DNA from: Jatrophihabitans cynanchi
GTDB lineage: Bacteria; Actinomycetota; Actinomycetes; Mycobacteriales; Jatrophihabitantaceae
DNA length: 64,000 nt
Assembly (NCBI RefSeq): GCF_027247405.1
Contig: NZ_CP097463.1
Location: forward strand, 62,001 to 126,000
Reading direction: 5' to 3'
Part shown: positions 49,654 to 59,845 of the stretch, piece by piece
Layout: each line of letters begins with the position of its first letter
Position numbering within the stretch: the first letter of the stretch is position 1
Position numbers and translations under genes: made by a program
Notes under the pieces: model-generated
Told to the model about the DNA's origin: nothing
The model's input: the letters and a program-made list of their open reading frames with translations, nothing else
The model's database searches: none

Positions 49654-50556
49654 GTGGTCTATCTCGTCGGGTTGCTGGCCGCCGCAAGCATCGGCTTCGG
49701 CTGGGTGTTGCAGCAGCGGGCGGCGGTACGACGGGCCGCGGGCGACCCGCTGACCCCCCGGCTGATCCTGCGCCTGGTGCGCGACGGCTCGTGGTGGTGC
49801 GGTGTCGCGGCCATGGTGAGCGGGAACCTGCTGTGGGCGTTGACGCTGCACCTCGGCACGGTCAGCCTGGTCGAGCCGCTGCTGGCCACCAGCCTCGTCT
49901 TCGCGTTCCTGTTCTCCGCGCTGCTGCGCCGCCAACCACCTTCTGCCGTCGAGCTGTCCGGCGCGGTGCTGGTCGTTGTGGCGCTCGCCGGCTTCGTGGT
50001 GACCGCGCAGCCGGAGCAGGGCGGGCACGCCACGCCGGAGTTCACCGAAACGCTCGCCGCCGTCGTCGCCGTCGCGGGGCTGGCGCTGGCTCTCGTCGCG
50101 CTCGGCCGGCGGGTCGGCTTCGCCGCTGCCTCGGCGGCGTTCGCCACCGCCGCCGGCGTCCTGTACGGACTGCAGGACGTGGCCGCCCGCTGGGCGCTGG
50201 TGTCGGTCGACCGGCACGGGCTCGTCGCGTTGCTGACTTCGCCGGGTACCTACCTGGTTGCAGGCACGGCGTTGGGCGGGTTGCTGCTGAGCCAGAGCGC
50301 CTTCGGGGCCGCCCGGCTGACCCACTCGCTGCCGTCGCTGACGGTGACCGAGCCTCTGGTCGGCATCGGCCTGGGCGTGGCGCTGCTCGACGACCGGCTG
50401 GTGACCTCCGGTGACGCGCTGATGGTCGAGTCGCTGTGCCTGGCGGCGCTGGTGTGCGGGGTACTGCTGGTCAGCCAGTCGCTGCGGGTGCCGGCAAGCG
50501 CATCGGCGCCCGCCGACCCGCGCGATCTGCTCGCCACCGCGAGCGCCACGCCGTAA
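49654..50556 (+). CDS. DMT-superfamily (EamA-like) membrane transporter
   Basis: 300 residues with about ten hydrophobic helices. The N-terminus LVGLLAAASIGFGWVLQQRAA, MVSGNLLWALTLHLGTVSLVEPLLATSL and the second-half repeat ALGGLLLSQSAFGAARLTHSLPSLTVTEPLVGI show the two-fold EamA-type repeat of drug/metabolite transporters. The transported compound is unknown. GTG start 42 bases beyond the frameshifted winged-helix gene. Convergent with uvrB, 15 bases apart. Confidence 0.85.
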   Translation: MVYLVGLLAAASIGFGWVLQQRAAVRRAAGDPLTPRLILRLVRDGSWWCGVAAMVSGNLLWALTLHLGTVSLVEPLLATSLVFAFLFSALLRRQPPSAVELSGAVLVVVALAGFVVTAQPEQGGHATPEFTETLAAVVAVAGLALALVALGRRVGFAAASAAFATAAGVLYGLQDVAARWALVSVDRHGLVALLTSPGTYLVAGTALGGLLLSQSAFGAARLTHSLPSLTVTEPLVGIGLGVALLDDRLVTSGDALMVESLCLAALVCGVLLVSQSLRVPASASAPADPRDLLATASATP

Positions 50557-50571
50557 CCGGAGCGCTACCGG

Positions 50572-52722
<2,151 letters not shown>

Positions 52723-52777
52723 GGACACCACGGTACGAGGCGGCACCGACACTGCGCGCCGGTGCCAGACTCGAACG

Positions 52778-53878
52778 ATGACCGACACCGGTGCCGCCGT
52801 CTCCGCCCTGACCGCGGCCTGGCTGCGCGCGCTGCCGCTCGACGAGGACACGGTGGTCTCCGGCGCCGGGTTGTGGCCACTGCTCGGGCTGCTCGCGGGG
52901 GCGGCGGACGGGCCGGCCCGCGCCGAGCTCAGCGCGGCCGTGGGGCTCGATGCCGACGTCGCCGCGCGCGCCGCCGGTGAACTGCTGGCCGCGCTGGACG
53001 CCTCACCCGACATCGCCGCGGCGTCCGGCACCTGGGTGCGGCCGGGCGTTCCGCTGGCGGACTGGTGGCGCGCGCACGTGCCGGCGGACAGCATCGGCGA
53101 ACTCGTCTCGCAGCAGGCGCTGGACGACTGGGCCGGCGAGCACACCGGCGGGTTGATCGAGCGGATGCCGGTCCGGCTCGCGCCGCAGGTGCGCCTGGTG
53201 CTGGCGACGGCCGTGGTGTTGCGCACCACCTGGCGCTCGCCGTTCCGCGAGATCGGCCACGACGGCAACACTGTGCTGACGCGCAGCACCGGCGGGGTCG
53301 AGGACGTGGCGGTGCACTCGGGCCGCACCACCGTCATCAGCGTGCGGGGTGAGCAGGACGTGGACGTCATGCTCGGCATAGGAGCCGAGGACGCCGCGCC
53401 GGCCGACGTGCTCACCGCGCTGCTCACCGGTGAGGTGAGCGCGACCGGCGAGGACCTGCTGGCCGGTCCCGACCCGGCTCCCGCCCCGGCGCTGGCACTG
53501 CGGACGGTCACGGGTCACGCGCCGAGGACGGAACTGACCGTGCCCGCCTTCGAGGTGCGCCGCACCCACGACCTGTTGCGCCACGCCGACGTGCTGGGGC
53601 TGCGCAGCGCCGCCGCGGACGGCGGGTTTCCCCGGTTGAGCCCGCAGCCGCTGCGCGTCGACCAGGCCGCCCAGCAGGTGCTGGCGCGGTTCTTCGCGAC
53701 CGGCTTCGAGGCCGCCGCGGTCACCAGCGTGGGGATGCGGGCGAGCGCGATGTCCCGGCCGGGGCAGACCCGGGTCGTCTCGGTGCGGCTGGACCGTCCG
53801 TTCGGCTTCGCGGCCGTGCACCGCCCGACCGGGGTGCCCGTGGTGGCCGGCTGGATCGCCGACGTCCCCGAGTTCTGA
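52778..53878 (+). CDS. Divergent serpin-like protein
   Basis: 366 residues, the usual serpin length. Serpin landmarks in order: [27 protein letters not shown] (helix B/strand region, residues ~25-52), [17 protein letters not shown] (strand 3A equivalent, ~140-156), [16 protein letters not shown] (~251-266), a hinge-like [12 protein letters not shown] (309-320), the presumed reactive loop to about residue 335, and [20 protein letters not shown] plus AGWIADV (~336-362), matching the C-terminal serpin signature. No signal peptide is visible, so it is probably cytoplasmic. Serpins inhibit serine or cysteine proteases by loop insertion; the small residues in the hinge (AAA) are compatible with inhibition. 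Target unknown. Confidence 0.8.
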   Translation: MTDTGAAVSALTAAWLRALPLDEDTVVSGAGLWPLLGLLAGAADGPARAELSAAVGLDADVAARAAGELLAALDASPDIAAASGTWVRPGVPLADWWRAHVPADSIGELVSQQALDDWAGEHTGGLIERMPVRLAPQVRLVLATAVVLRTTWRSPFREIGHDGNTVLTRSTGGVEDVAVHSGRTTVISVRGEQDVDVMLGIGAEDAAPADVLTALLTGEVSATGEDLLAGPDPAPAPALALRTVTGHAPRTELTVPAFEVRRTHDLLRHADVLGLRSAAADGGFPRLSPQPLRVDQAAQQVLARFFATGFEAAAVTSVGMRASAMSRPGQTRVVSVRLDRPFGFAAVHRPTGVPVVAGWIADVPEF

Positions 53879-53902
53879 CGCCTCGGCTCCACTCTGCTCG
53901 AT

Positions 53903-53946
53903 CTGTCATGCGATCGAGGTGCGCGGGCACCTCGATCGCATGACAG
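53903..53946. repeat. Extragenic palindrome 3 of the GTC[AC]TGCGATCG family
   Basis: Perfect 20-bp inverted repeat (53903-53922 and 53927-53946) with a four-base loop GCGG; the left arm is CTGTCATGCGATCGAGGTGC. It lies 24 bases after the serpin gene and directly touches the truncated end of the SDR remnant on the other side. Core shared with the elements at 32781 and 41641. No T-run. Confidence 0.9.
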
Positions 53947-54160
53947 CCACCACGGCGTGTCGACCACGCCGGGCGATACCGCGTTGACTCGGATCGGCGC
54001 GAGCTCCACGGCGAGCGGGCGGGCCATCGCCTCGAGGGCGCCGTTCACCGCGGCCAGTCCGCCGTACTTCGTTCAGGCGCGATTCGTCACGCCCGGTGAC
54101 GTGTACGGTGGCGCCCCGGCCCGCGAACTGCCGCGCGGCGCGCGAGATCCCGCTGCCCGA
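53947..54160 (-). pseudogene. Remnant of a short-chain dehydrogenase gene
   Basis: Read on the minus strand, 54160 to about 54070 gives an SDR N-terminal part (GSGISRAARQFAGRGATVHVTGR followed by DESRLNEVR: cofactor-binding loop and strand 2). In another frame, about 54065 to 53947 gives the segment after the SDR active site (LAAVNGALEAMARPLAVELA, then PIRVNAVSPGVVDTPWW). The ~100 residues between, including the catalytic Tyr-Lys region, are missing, and the C-terminus stops exactly at the palindrome. Internal deletion plus truncation; not functional. Confidence 0.75.
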
Positions 54161-54308
54161 CGTCGGCGACCTGCGCTCGGACCTGTACGCCTTCTTGCGC
54201 GCGACGTTCCGAGCCGGCCGGCGAGCTGGGATCGCGCCGGTTCGCAAAGCCCTGATGGCCGAGGCGCAGCTCGACGCCCCCTTTGCCGAGGCGTTTCGCA
54301 CGACCTGA
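54143..54308 (+). pseudogene. Remnant of a TetR-type regulator C-terminus
   Basis: The plus-strand frame through this stretch reads PLPDVGDLRSDLYAFLRATF, RAGRRAGIAPVRKALMAEAQ and LDAPFAEAFRTT before a TGA at 54306. This resembles the ligand-domain helices of TetR-family repressors (DTGSLRGDL...LMAEAQRDPELAAAFR). The DNA-binding half is absent: upstream is the SDR remnant. TetR/SDR gene pairs are common, so this may be what is left of such a pair after deletion. Confidence 0.6.
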
Positions 54309-54319
54309 CCCGGGTGCGG

Positions 54320-54545
54320 TCAGGTCGTCGCGATGCCTTCGCCGCCCGCCGCGTCCGGGATCGCGACCGAGCCGAGCGGGGTCAGCGATCCGTCCGGCCG
54401 CACGGCGAATCCGTCCACGGTGCCGGTGCCGCCGGTCTGGACGTACAGGTACCGGCCGTGCGCACCGACCGCGGCGTCGACCGTGCCGGCATCGGTGCCG
54501 GTGTTGCCGAGCGCGGTCGTGCTGCCGTCGCGTACCCCGGTGCGA
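54320..54545 (-). pseudogene. Remnant of a beta-propeller (lactonase-like) protein C-terminus
   Basis: A minus-strand frame ending in TGA at 54320-54322 reads TALGNTGTDAGTVDAAVGAH, GRYLYVQTGGTGTVDGFAVR and PDGSLTPLGSVAIPDAAGGE. GRYLYV..G.GTV..F.V..DGSLTPLGSV is the repeat pattern of seven-bladed lactonase/YVTN-type propellers, and this would be the last blade. No start or earlier blades exist upstream (54546 onward encodes another remnant on the other strand). Interpreted as a truncated, non-functional 3' end. Confidence 0.65.
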
Positions 54546-54555
54546 GCCTGGTCGC

Positions 54556-54732
54556 ATGAGCGCTATCGAGATCGCCGAACGTTACTTCGCCGCCTGGCGG
54601 GCCAACGATTTCGACCTGCACACGGCAGCGGCCCCTGCGTGCCCGGTCGCGAACTGGACCCACGTCGAGAACGGCAGGATCACGCGGGTCCGGGTGGCCT
54701 TCGACCCGCGCCCGCTGCAGCCCCCGGATTGA
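54556..54732 (+). pseudogene. Internally deleted SnoaL/NTF2-like gene
   Basis: A 58-codon frame starting MSAIEIAERYFAAWRANDFD, the usual N-terminus of SnoaL-like polyketide-cyclase/NTF2-fold proteins, and ending with VENGRITRVRVAFDPRPL, the usual C-terminal strand. The normal ~120-residue fold lacks its central ~60 residues, so the product could not form the cone-shaped barrel. It may still be translated, but is best seen as a decayed gene. Confidence 0.65.
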
Positions 54733-54772
54733 GCCCGCCGGGCTGTGTCGGCGTCACCAAGCGCTGCCCTGC

Positions 54773-55675
54773 TCACGCGTGGGCGCGAAGGGCACGGGCG
54801 TACCACTCCCAGGAGTCGATGACGCCGTCCGGCGCCTGGGCCGGAGCCCAGCCGTTGACGATGCCGACGAGCGTCCAGTAGCGGCCGACCCGGCGGTCGG
54901 TGAACGCCTCGATCCGTTCGGCGGCGCGCAGGCGCTCCCCCGGTGCCTGGGCGCTCATGGCTTCCAGGCGTTCGACCACGGCCAGCGCTTCGGCCGAGGA
55001 CGGGTCCACGCCGGCGCGGGCCGCGGGACCGGCGAGCTCGCCGACCGCCGTGCCCATCTCGAAGCGTGCCACGTCCGGCTCCGGTCCCTCCGCCAGCGCC
55101 CGCTGCGCCATCGCGCGGCTGGACGCGACGAAGCCGGGGTCGCGCATCAGCTCGACGATCTCCACCCAGGCGGCCACCTGCTCCGGCGTCGCGTCATCGG
55201 GCAGCTCGGGGGTACCCATGCGCAGCTTGTCGGCCACGGCGCTGGGTTCGTCGCCGAAGACGGCGTCGAGGTAGTCATCGACGATGCGCCGGCGCTCGTC
55301 GGCGGTGAGGTTGGTCAGGTCGGTCATGCGTTCCAGCTCCTCGGGGTCGGTGGATCCGATGAAGGCGCGCAGCACGGCACGCTGCAGGCGCAGCGTGCGG
55401 ATCTGTGCGTCGAGGGCGCGGACATGCTCGGTGGCCACGTCGATCAGCGACGTCTCCGCGGCCAGTACCCGCTTGATGTCGTCCAGCCCGACGCCGAGTT
55501 CGCGCAGCGTCCGGACCAGCCGGGCCCGGGCGACTGCTTCGGGCCCGAAGATCCGGTAGCCCGCCTGGGTACGTCCCGTCTCGGGCAGCACGCCGGCGTC
55601 CGCGTAGAACCGAAGCGTCCGGACCGAGAGCCCGGTGCTCGCAGCGAGCTGGCCGATCACCATGCCGTCGATCAT
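54773..55675 (-). CDS. MerR-family transcriptional regulator
   Basis: About 300 residues. N-terminal MerR winged helix: VIGQLAASTGLSVRTLRFYADAGVLPETGRTQAGYRIF, then a dimerisation coiled coil (residues ~80-120, LAAETSLIDVATEHVRALDAQIRTLRLQRAVL). The ~170-residue C-terminal domain (DLTNLTADERRRIVDDYLDAVFG ... IEAFTDRRVGRYWTLVGIVNGW) is a helical effector domain of a type seen in actinobacterial MerR proteins, ligand unknown. ATG 55675 with GGTGGAGA upstream. Divergent from the YqeY-like gene; the inverted repeat at 55762 is a candidate operator. Confidence 0.85.
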   Translation of the reverse strand: MIDGMVIGQLAASTGLSVRTLRFYADAGVLPETGRTQAGYRIFGPEAVARARLVRTLRELGVGLDDIKRVLAAETSLIDVATEHVRALDAQIRTLRLQRAVLRAFIGSTDPEELERMTDLTNLTADERRRIVDDYLDAVFGDEPSAVADKLRMGTPELPDDATPEQVAAWVEIVELMRDPGFVASSRAMAQRALAEGPEPDVARFEMGTAVGELAGPAARAGVDPSSAEALAVVERLEAMSAQAPGERLRAAERIEAFTDRRVGRYWTLVGIVNGWAPAQAPDGVIDSWEWYARALRAHA

Positions 55676-55761
55676 CAGGTCTCCACCGACTGGACAGTCA
55701 AGCGCCGTGCCGGACCGGTGCCGCACACGCGAAGCACCCGAAGCGGCAGTCCGGCGCTGGA

Positions 55762-55778
55762 CCGCTACTCGGTAGCGG
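55762..55778. promoter_or_regulatory. Inverted repeat in the MerR/YqeY-like divergent region
   Basis: CCGCTAC-TCG-GTAGCGG, a perfect 7-bp inverted repeat with a three-base centre, 20 bases upstream of the GTG of the YqeY-like gene and 87 bases from the MerR gene start. MerR regulators bind dyads of this size between -35 and -10 elements. Candidate operator by position and symmetry only. Confidence 0.4.
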
Positions 55779-55797
55779 CGTCAGAGATGATGAGGGC

Positions 55798-56181
55798 GTG
55801 ACGGCCAAGGACGCGACCTCGATTCGCGATGCTCTCAAGTCCGCCGTGGTCCAGGCGATGAAGCGACGCGATAGTGAGGCACTCGCCGTCTACCGCACAG
55901 CGCTGGCGGCGATCGACAACGCCGAGGCTGTTCCGATCGGTCCGTCGAATCCGGTCGGTGCGATCGAGCTGTCGGCGGTCGGCGTCGGGCGGACCGAGGC
56001 GCAGCGCCGCGCGCTCACCGAGCAGGACATGATCGACATCGTGTCGCGCGAGGCGGACGAGCGGCGCGCAGCCGCCGACTCAATGTCTGGCCTGCATCCC
56101 GCCGAGGCGCAGCAACTGCGCCGTGAAGCGGGTGTGCTGCAAGCGTTGACCGACGACGTCAGAGCCCGCGCCGAGGAGTGA
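55798..56181 (+). CDS. GatB/YqeY-like domain protein
   Basis: 127 residues, all helical. The N-terminus IRDALKSAVVQAMKRRDSEALAVYRTALAAIDNAEA and the later ALTEQDMIDIVSREADERRAAADS resemble the YqeY/GatB C-terminal helical domain that recognises tRNA in amidotransferases, though the typical length is ~150. The precise role of free-standing YqeY proteins is unknown. GTG start. Isolated between the MerR gene and the catabolic operon. Confidence 0.75.
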   Translation: MTAKDATSIRDALKSAVVQAMKRRDSEALAVYRTALAAIDNAEAVPIGPSNPVGAIELSAVGVGRTEAQRRALTEQDMIDIVSREADERRAAADSMSGLHPAEAQQLRREAGVLQALTDDVRARAEE

Positions 56182-56274
56182 TGCGGCCCGTGGGCGGACC
56201 GCTTCACTGCGCAACGAAGCGGTCGCCAGCGGGCAATCCGTCGCGCGCGCGTGCTCCCGCACCGCGATCGCGGA

Positions 56275-57693
56275 TCAGAGCGGCCGGACGACCGGCGGGC
56301 GCTGCAGGTGGTGGCGCGTCGCCTGCTCGAAGGCGTATCCGGCCTGCAGCACCGCGAGGTCGCCGTGGTGCGGCCCCACGACCTGCAGCCCGACCGGCAG
56401 CCCGTCGGCGGTGAAGCCGGCCGGCACCGACAGGGCCGGGCAGCCGGTCACCGTGACGAAATACGCCGACCGCATCCAGTCCAGGTAGGTCTGCTGCTCC
56501 TGGCCGGCCACAGTGGTCGGGTACTCCAGTGACGCGTCGAACGGCACCACCTGGCTGACCGGCAACAGCAGCAGGTCGTAGCGGCCGAAGAACTCGCGCA
56601 CCCGGTGGAACAGCTCGGCATGCAGCCGCTCGGCGCGCGCCAGGTCGGCACCGGTCAGTTTGCGCCCCTCGTCGACGTTCCAGACGATGCTCTCCTTGAG
56701 CAGCTCGGGCCAGCGGTCGCGGTGGCCGCCCAGCGACAGGTCGAACAGCCAGGCACGCAGCGTGCGGAACACGTCCTCGGCGCCGGCGAAGTCCGGGCAG
56801 TCCTGCTCGACCGTGCAGTCCAACTGTTCGAAGACGGCGACCTGCGGCGCGAGTGTGTCGGCGACGGCAGCGTCCACGCTCACCGCGCCGCCGAGGTCCG
56901 GCGACCACGCCACCCGCAGCCCGGTCAGGTCGCGGTCCAGCCCCGCGGCGAACCCAGCGCCGGGCTGGTCGATCGCGATCGGCGCGCGCGGGTCGGGGCC
57001 GGCCTGAGCCGAGAGCAGCAGCGCCGCGTCGGCGACCGTGCGCGCCATCGGCCCCTGCACCGACAGGGTCGACCACGGCGCCGCGCTCGGCCAGGTCGGG
57101 ACGCGGCCGGGCGAGGGCCGCAGCCCGACGACGTTGCAGAACGACGCGGGGTTGCGCAGCGAACCGCCCATGTCGCTGCCGTCGGCGAGTGGGGTCATCC
57201 CGCAGGCGAGCGCAGCCGCCGAGCCGCCGCTCGAGCCGCCGGCCGAGCGGCTCAGGTCGTACGGGTTGCGGGTCAGCCCGAACAGCGGGTTGAAGGTGTG
57301 CGAGCCGGCCGCGAACTCCGGAGTGTTGGTCTTGCCGAGCACGATCGCGCCGGCGCCCCGGACCCGTTCGACGACCAGTTCGTCGCGTTCGGGCACGTGA
57401 TCGGCCAGGATCGGCGAACCGTGTGTGGTGCGGATGCCGGCCGTCTCGTGGGTGTCCTTGACCGCTATCGGCAGGCCGTGCAACGGGCCCACGTCCGCAC
57501 CCGCCGCGAGCCGCTCGTCCGCCGCACGTGCCTCGTCGAGCGCCCGTTCGGCGACGAGCGTGACGACCGCGTTCACCTGCGGATTGACCCGTTCGATCTG
57601 GTCCAGGTGCGCCTGCGTCACCTCCCGCGCGGACACCTCGCGCCGGCGCAACAGCGCGGCGAGCTCGGTCGCGGGCAGGAAGCAGAGGTCCAC
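56275..57693 (-). CDS. Amidase signature family hydrolase
   Basis: 472 residues. Catalytic triad of the family is visible: Lys79 in LPIAVKDTHETAG, the cis-serine Ser154 in AGGSSGGSAAALACG, and nucleophile Ser178 in GSDMGGSLRNPASF (canonical GSDTGGS, with Met here). It hydrolyses C-N amide bonds. GTG 57693. Its start follows the barbiturase-family gene by four bases. In oxidative pyrimidine breakdown an amidase-type ureidomalonase follows barbiturase, so ureidomalonate or a similar acyclic ureide is one candidate substrate; this is inference from proximity. Confidence 0.9.
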   Translation of the reverse strand: MDLCFLPATELAALLRRREVSAREVTQAHLDQIERVNPQVNAVVTLVAERALDEARAADERLAAGADVGPLHGLPIAVKDTHETAGIRTTHGSPILADHVPERDELVVERVRGAGAIVLGKTNTPEFAAGSHTFNPLFGLTRNPYDLSRSAGGSSGGSAAALACGMTPLADGSDMGGSLRNPASFCNVVGLRPSPGRVPTWPSAAPWSTLSVQGPMARTVADAALLLSAQAGPDPRAPIAIDQPGAGFAAGLDRDLTGLRVAWSPDLGGAVSVDAAVADTLAPQVAVFEQLDCTVEQDCPDFAGAEDVFRTLRAWLFDLSLGGHRDRWPELLKESIVWNVDEGRKLTGADLARAERLHAELFHRVREFFGRYDLLLLPVSQVVPFDASLEYPTTVAGQEQQTYLDWMRSAYFVTVTGCPALSVPAGFTADGLPVGLQVVGPHHGDLAVLQAGYAFEQATRHHLQRPPVVRPL

Positions 57694-57697
57694 GCGA

Positions 57698-58810
57698 CTA
57701 GCGTGCGCCCAGATCGACGATCGCGGCGACCGGGCCGCCGCCGTCCGGGCCCTGGTGCGCTGCCGACACCGAGACGAACACGGCCGGATCGCCGGTCACG
57801 GCCGCGGTGACGCCGCCGACCGCCGCCTTGATCTGCCGGTGCCAGTGGACGTCCGAGTCGTCGAGCATCGCGTTGCGGCGCCCGCGCACGTGACCGTCCT
57901 GGCTGGCCTCGCACTTGAGGAAGACGTTCACCAGCCGACCGTCCAGGTCGGACGGGTGCGGCCGGTCGGGCAGCTCGAGGCCGGCGCTGCGGATCGCGTT
58001 CCAGATGCCGTCCTGGTCCAGGGCGTCGGTCATCACCGAGTGCCCGATTCGGTACCGGCCGCCGACGCCCGGCGCGTTGCCGACCACGACGACCTGCGCC
58101 CGGTCGAGCTCGACGCCGGAGGAGCACGAGGCCACCGACGAGTACAGCGAGCGGTCCCGCAGCACGTCCTCGTCCCTGGGCATGTCGATCTCGCCGAGGG
58201 CGACCGCGATGCCCAGTGCCGTGCCGCCGTTGGACACGTCCATCGAGGTCAACGTGTCCTCGGTGAACACGTCGTGGCCCCGGCTCTTCGCGTCGGAGAT
58301 CGTGTCCAGCGTGAGCAGCGGCGTCTTGGTCTGGACGTAGTGAACCTCGGCCGGGTCGGTGATGCCCGCGCGCTGCATCGCCACCTTCACCGCGTCGGCG
58401 ACCTTGCTGATCATCGCGGTGCGGCCGATGTCCTCGGGCAGCAGCACCTCGCTCATCGCGAAGCCCACGGTCAGCCGCGGCTCGTCGGTCTGCTCGGCCT
58501 TGTCGGCAGGCAGCGTGGCGAAGATCGTCGCGTGCGGGCTGATCACGCCGTCCGTGCCGCCGGACCAGACGATCGGCACCTCGCGCACCTGCTCCATCGT
58601 GCGGCTGCCCTTGTCGACCAGCACCTCGCGGAACGCGCGGTCGGCCAGGATCCGCGTGTAGTCGTTGACGCCGCCGTTGCCCTCGGTCTTGCCGATCACC
58701 GCGATGACGCGGTCCGCCTCGAGCACGCCGTCGTCGATGAGCTTGGCGAGTTCGCTCGCGTCGGTGACGCTGTGCAGCGGGACCTTGCGGACCTCGATCG
58801 GTTCGGGCAT
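57698..58810 (-). CDS. Ring-opening amidohydrolase (barbiturase / cyanuric acid hydrolase family)
   Basis: 370 residues of the small family with the three-repeat 'Toblerone' fold. Each repeat gives a Ser-Lys pair: [15 protein letters not shown] (~80-95), [23 protein letters not shown] (~230-252) and the C-terminal [21 protein letters not shown] (~345-365); lysines occur in [17 protein letters not shown] and IKAAVGG. The members open cyclic imides: barbiturate to ureidomalonate, or cyanuric acid to carboxybiuret. Sequence alone does not decide between them. ATG 58810; separated by 24 bases from carbamate kinase, four from the amidase, all same strand. Confidence 0.88.
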   Translation of the reverse strand: MPEPIEVRKVPLHSVTDASELAKLIDDGVLEADRVIAVIGKTEGNGGVNDYTRILADRAFREVLVDKGSRTMEQVREVPIVWSGGTDGVISPHATIFATLPADKAEQTDEPRLTVGFAMSEVLLPEDIGRTAMISKVADAVKVAMQRAGITDPAEVHYVQTKTPLLTLDTISDAKSRGHDVFTEDTLTSMDVSNGGTALGIAVALGEIDMPRDEDVLRDRSLYSSVASCSSGVELDRAQVVVVGNAPGVGGRYRIGHSVMTDALDQDGIWNAIRSAGLELPDRPHPSDLDGRLVNVFLKCEASQDGHVRGRRNAMLDDSDVHWHRQIKAAVGGVTAAVTGDPAVFVSVSAAHQGPDGGGPVAAIVDLGAR

Positions 58811-58834
58811 GGACGGTGCTCCTCGGGTTGGTGG

Positions 58835-59764
58835 TCAGGACGTGACGATAGTGCCGGCGGTGCCGCGCAGCGCCTCGCCGATGCGGTGCAGGGACGTGAT
58901 GACGGAACGGCCGCCGGTCTCGGCGAAGCGGCAGGCGGCCTCGACCTTCGGACCCATGCTGCCGCCGGCGAAGTGGCCCTCGGCCGCCAGGGCCCGCAGC
59001 TTGTCCACCGTGATCGCGCCGAGCGGGCGGGCCTGCGGGGTGCCGAAGCCGACGACCGCCGCGTCGACGTCGGTCGCGATCACCATCACGTCGGCGCCGA
59101 GCTGACGGGCGAGCACCGCAGCGGTCAGGTCCTTGTCGATCACGGCCTCGACGCTGAGCAGCGTCCCGTCGCCGTCACGCACCACCGGGACGCCACCGCC
59201 GCCGGAACAGGTCACCACGTACCCGGCGTCGAGCAGCACGGCCGCGGCGCAGGCGTCGAGCGACTCCAGCGGCTCGGGCGAGGCGACGACGCGCCGCCAG
59301 CCGCGCTCGCCGCGGTCCTGCCACTGCTGGCCGTGCTCGATCATCACGGCGGCCTCCGCGGCGGGCAGGTAGCGGCCGATCGGCTTGCTCGGTTCGGCGA
59401 AGTGCCGGTCGCCGGCAGCGACCAGGGTGCGCGACACGACCGCGGCGACCCGGGGCGCAAGACCGCGCCGGGCGAGGGCAGGCTCGAGGGCGTCCAGGAT
59501 CAGCATCGCGATCGTCCCCTGGGTCTGCGCCCCGCACCAGTCCAGCGGGACGGGCGGCACGATCGAGGCGGCGATCTCGTTCTTGACCAGTAGGTTGCCG
59601 ACCTGCGGGCCGTTGCCGTGCGTGAGCACGACCTGCGAGCCGGCGGCGACGACGTCGGCAACGGCCTCCATGGCCGCGGTGATCGCGGCGCGCTGGTCCT
59701 CCGGCCGGGCGCTGCCGTCGGGCGCCGTCATGGCGTTGCCCCCGAGAGCGATCAGCGCGCGCAT
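58835..59764 (-). CDS. Carbamate kinase
   Basis: About 309 residues. N-terminal MRALIALGGNAM, then VVLTHGNGPQVGNLL (carbamate/phosphate binding), PVPLDWCGAQTQGTIAML, VTCSGGGGVPVVRDGDG, VIDKDLTAAVLARQLGADV and the C-terminal GSMGPKVEAACRFAETGG are all family hallmarks. It converts carbamoyl phosphate and ADP to ATP, ammonia and CO2 in catabolic settings (or the reverse). No arginine deiminase genes are nearby; the association with ring-opening amidohydrolase suggests energy recovery from a ureido compound, which needs a transcarbamylase not seen in this window. Start ATG 59764 at the conserved N-terminus. Confidence 0.92.
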   Translation of the reverse strand: MRALIALGGNAMTAPDGSARPEDQRAAITAAMEAVADVVAAGSQVVLTHGNGPQVGNLLVKNEIAASIVPPVPLDWCGAQTQGTIAMLILDALEPALARRGLAPRVAAVVSRTLVAAGDRHFAEPSKPIGRYLPAAEAAVMIEHGQQWQDRGERGWRRVVASPEPLESLDACAAAVLLDAGYVVTCSGGGGVPVVRDGDGTLLSVEAVIDKDLTAAVLARQLGADVMVIATDVDAAVVGFGTPQARPLGAITVDKLRALAAEGHFAGGSMGPKVEAACRFAETGGRSVITSLHRIGEALRGTAGTIVTS

Positions 59765-59845
59765 GCCGCCGACGCTATTGACGCCGACGCCGCCGCGGCA
59801 TCGGCAATGTTCGCCCAATCCCGGGCTCGTGTTGGTGAGTTCGCC

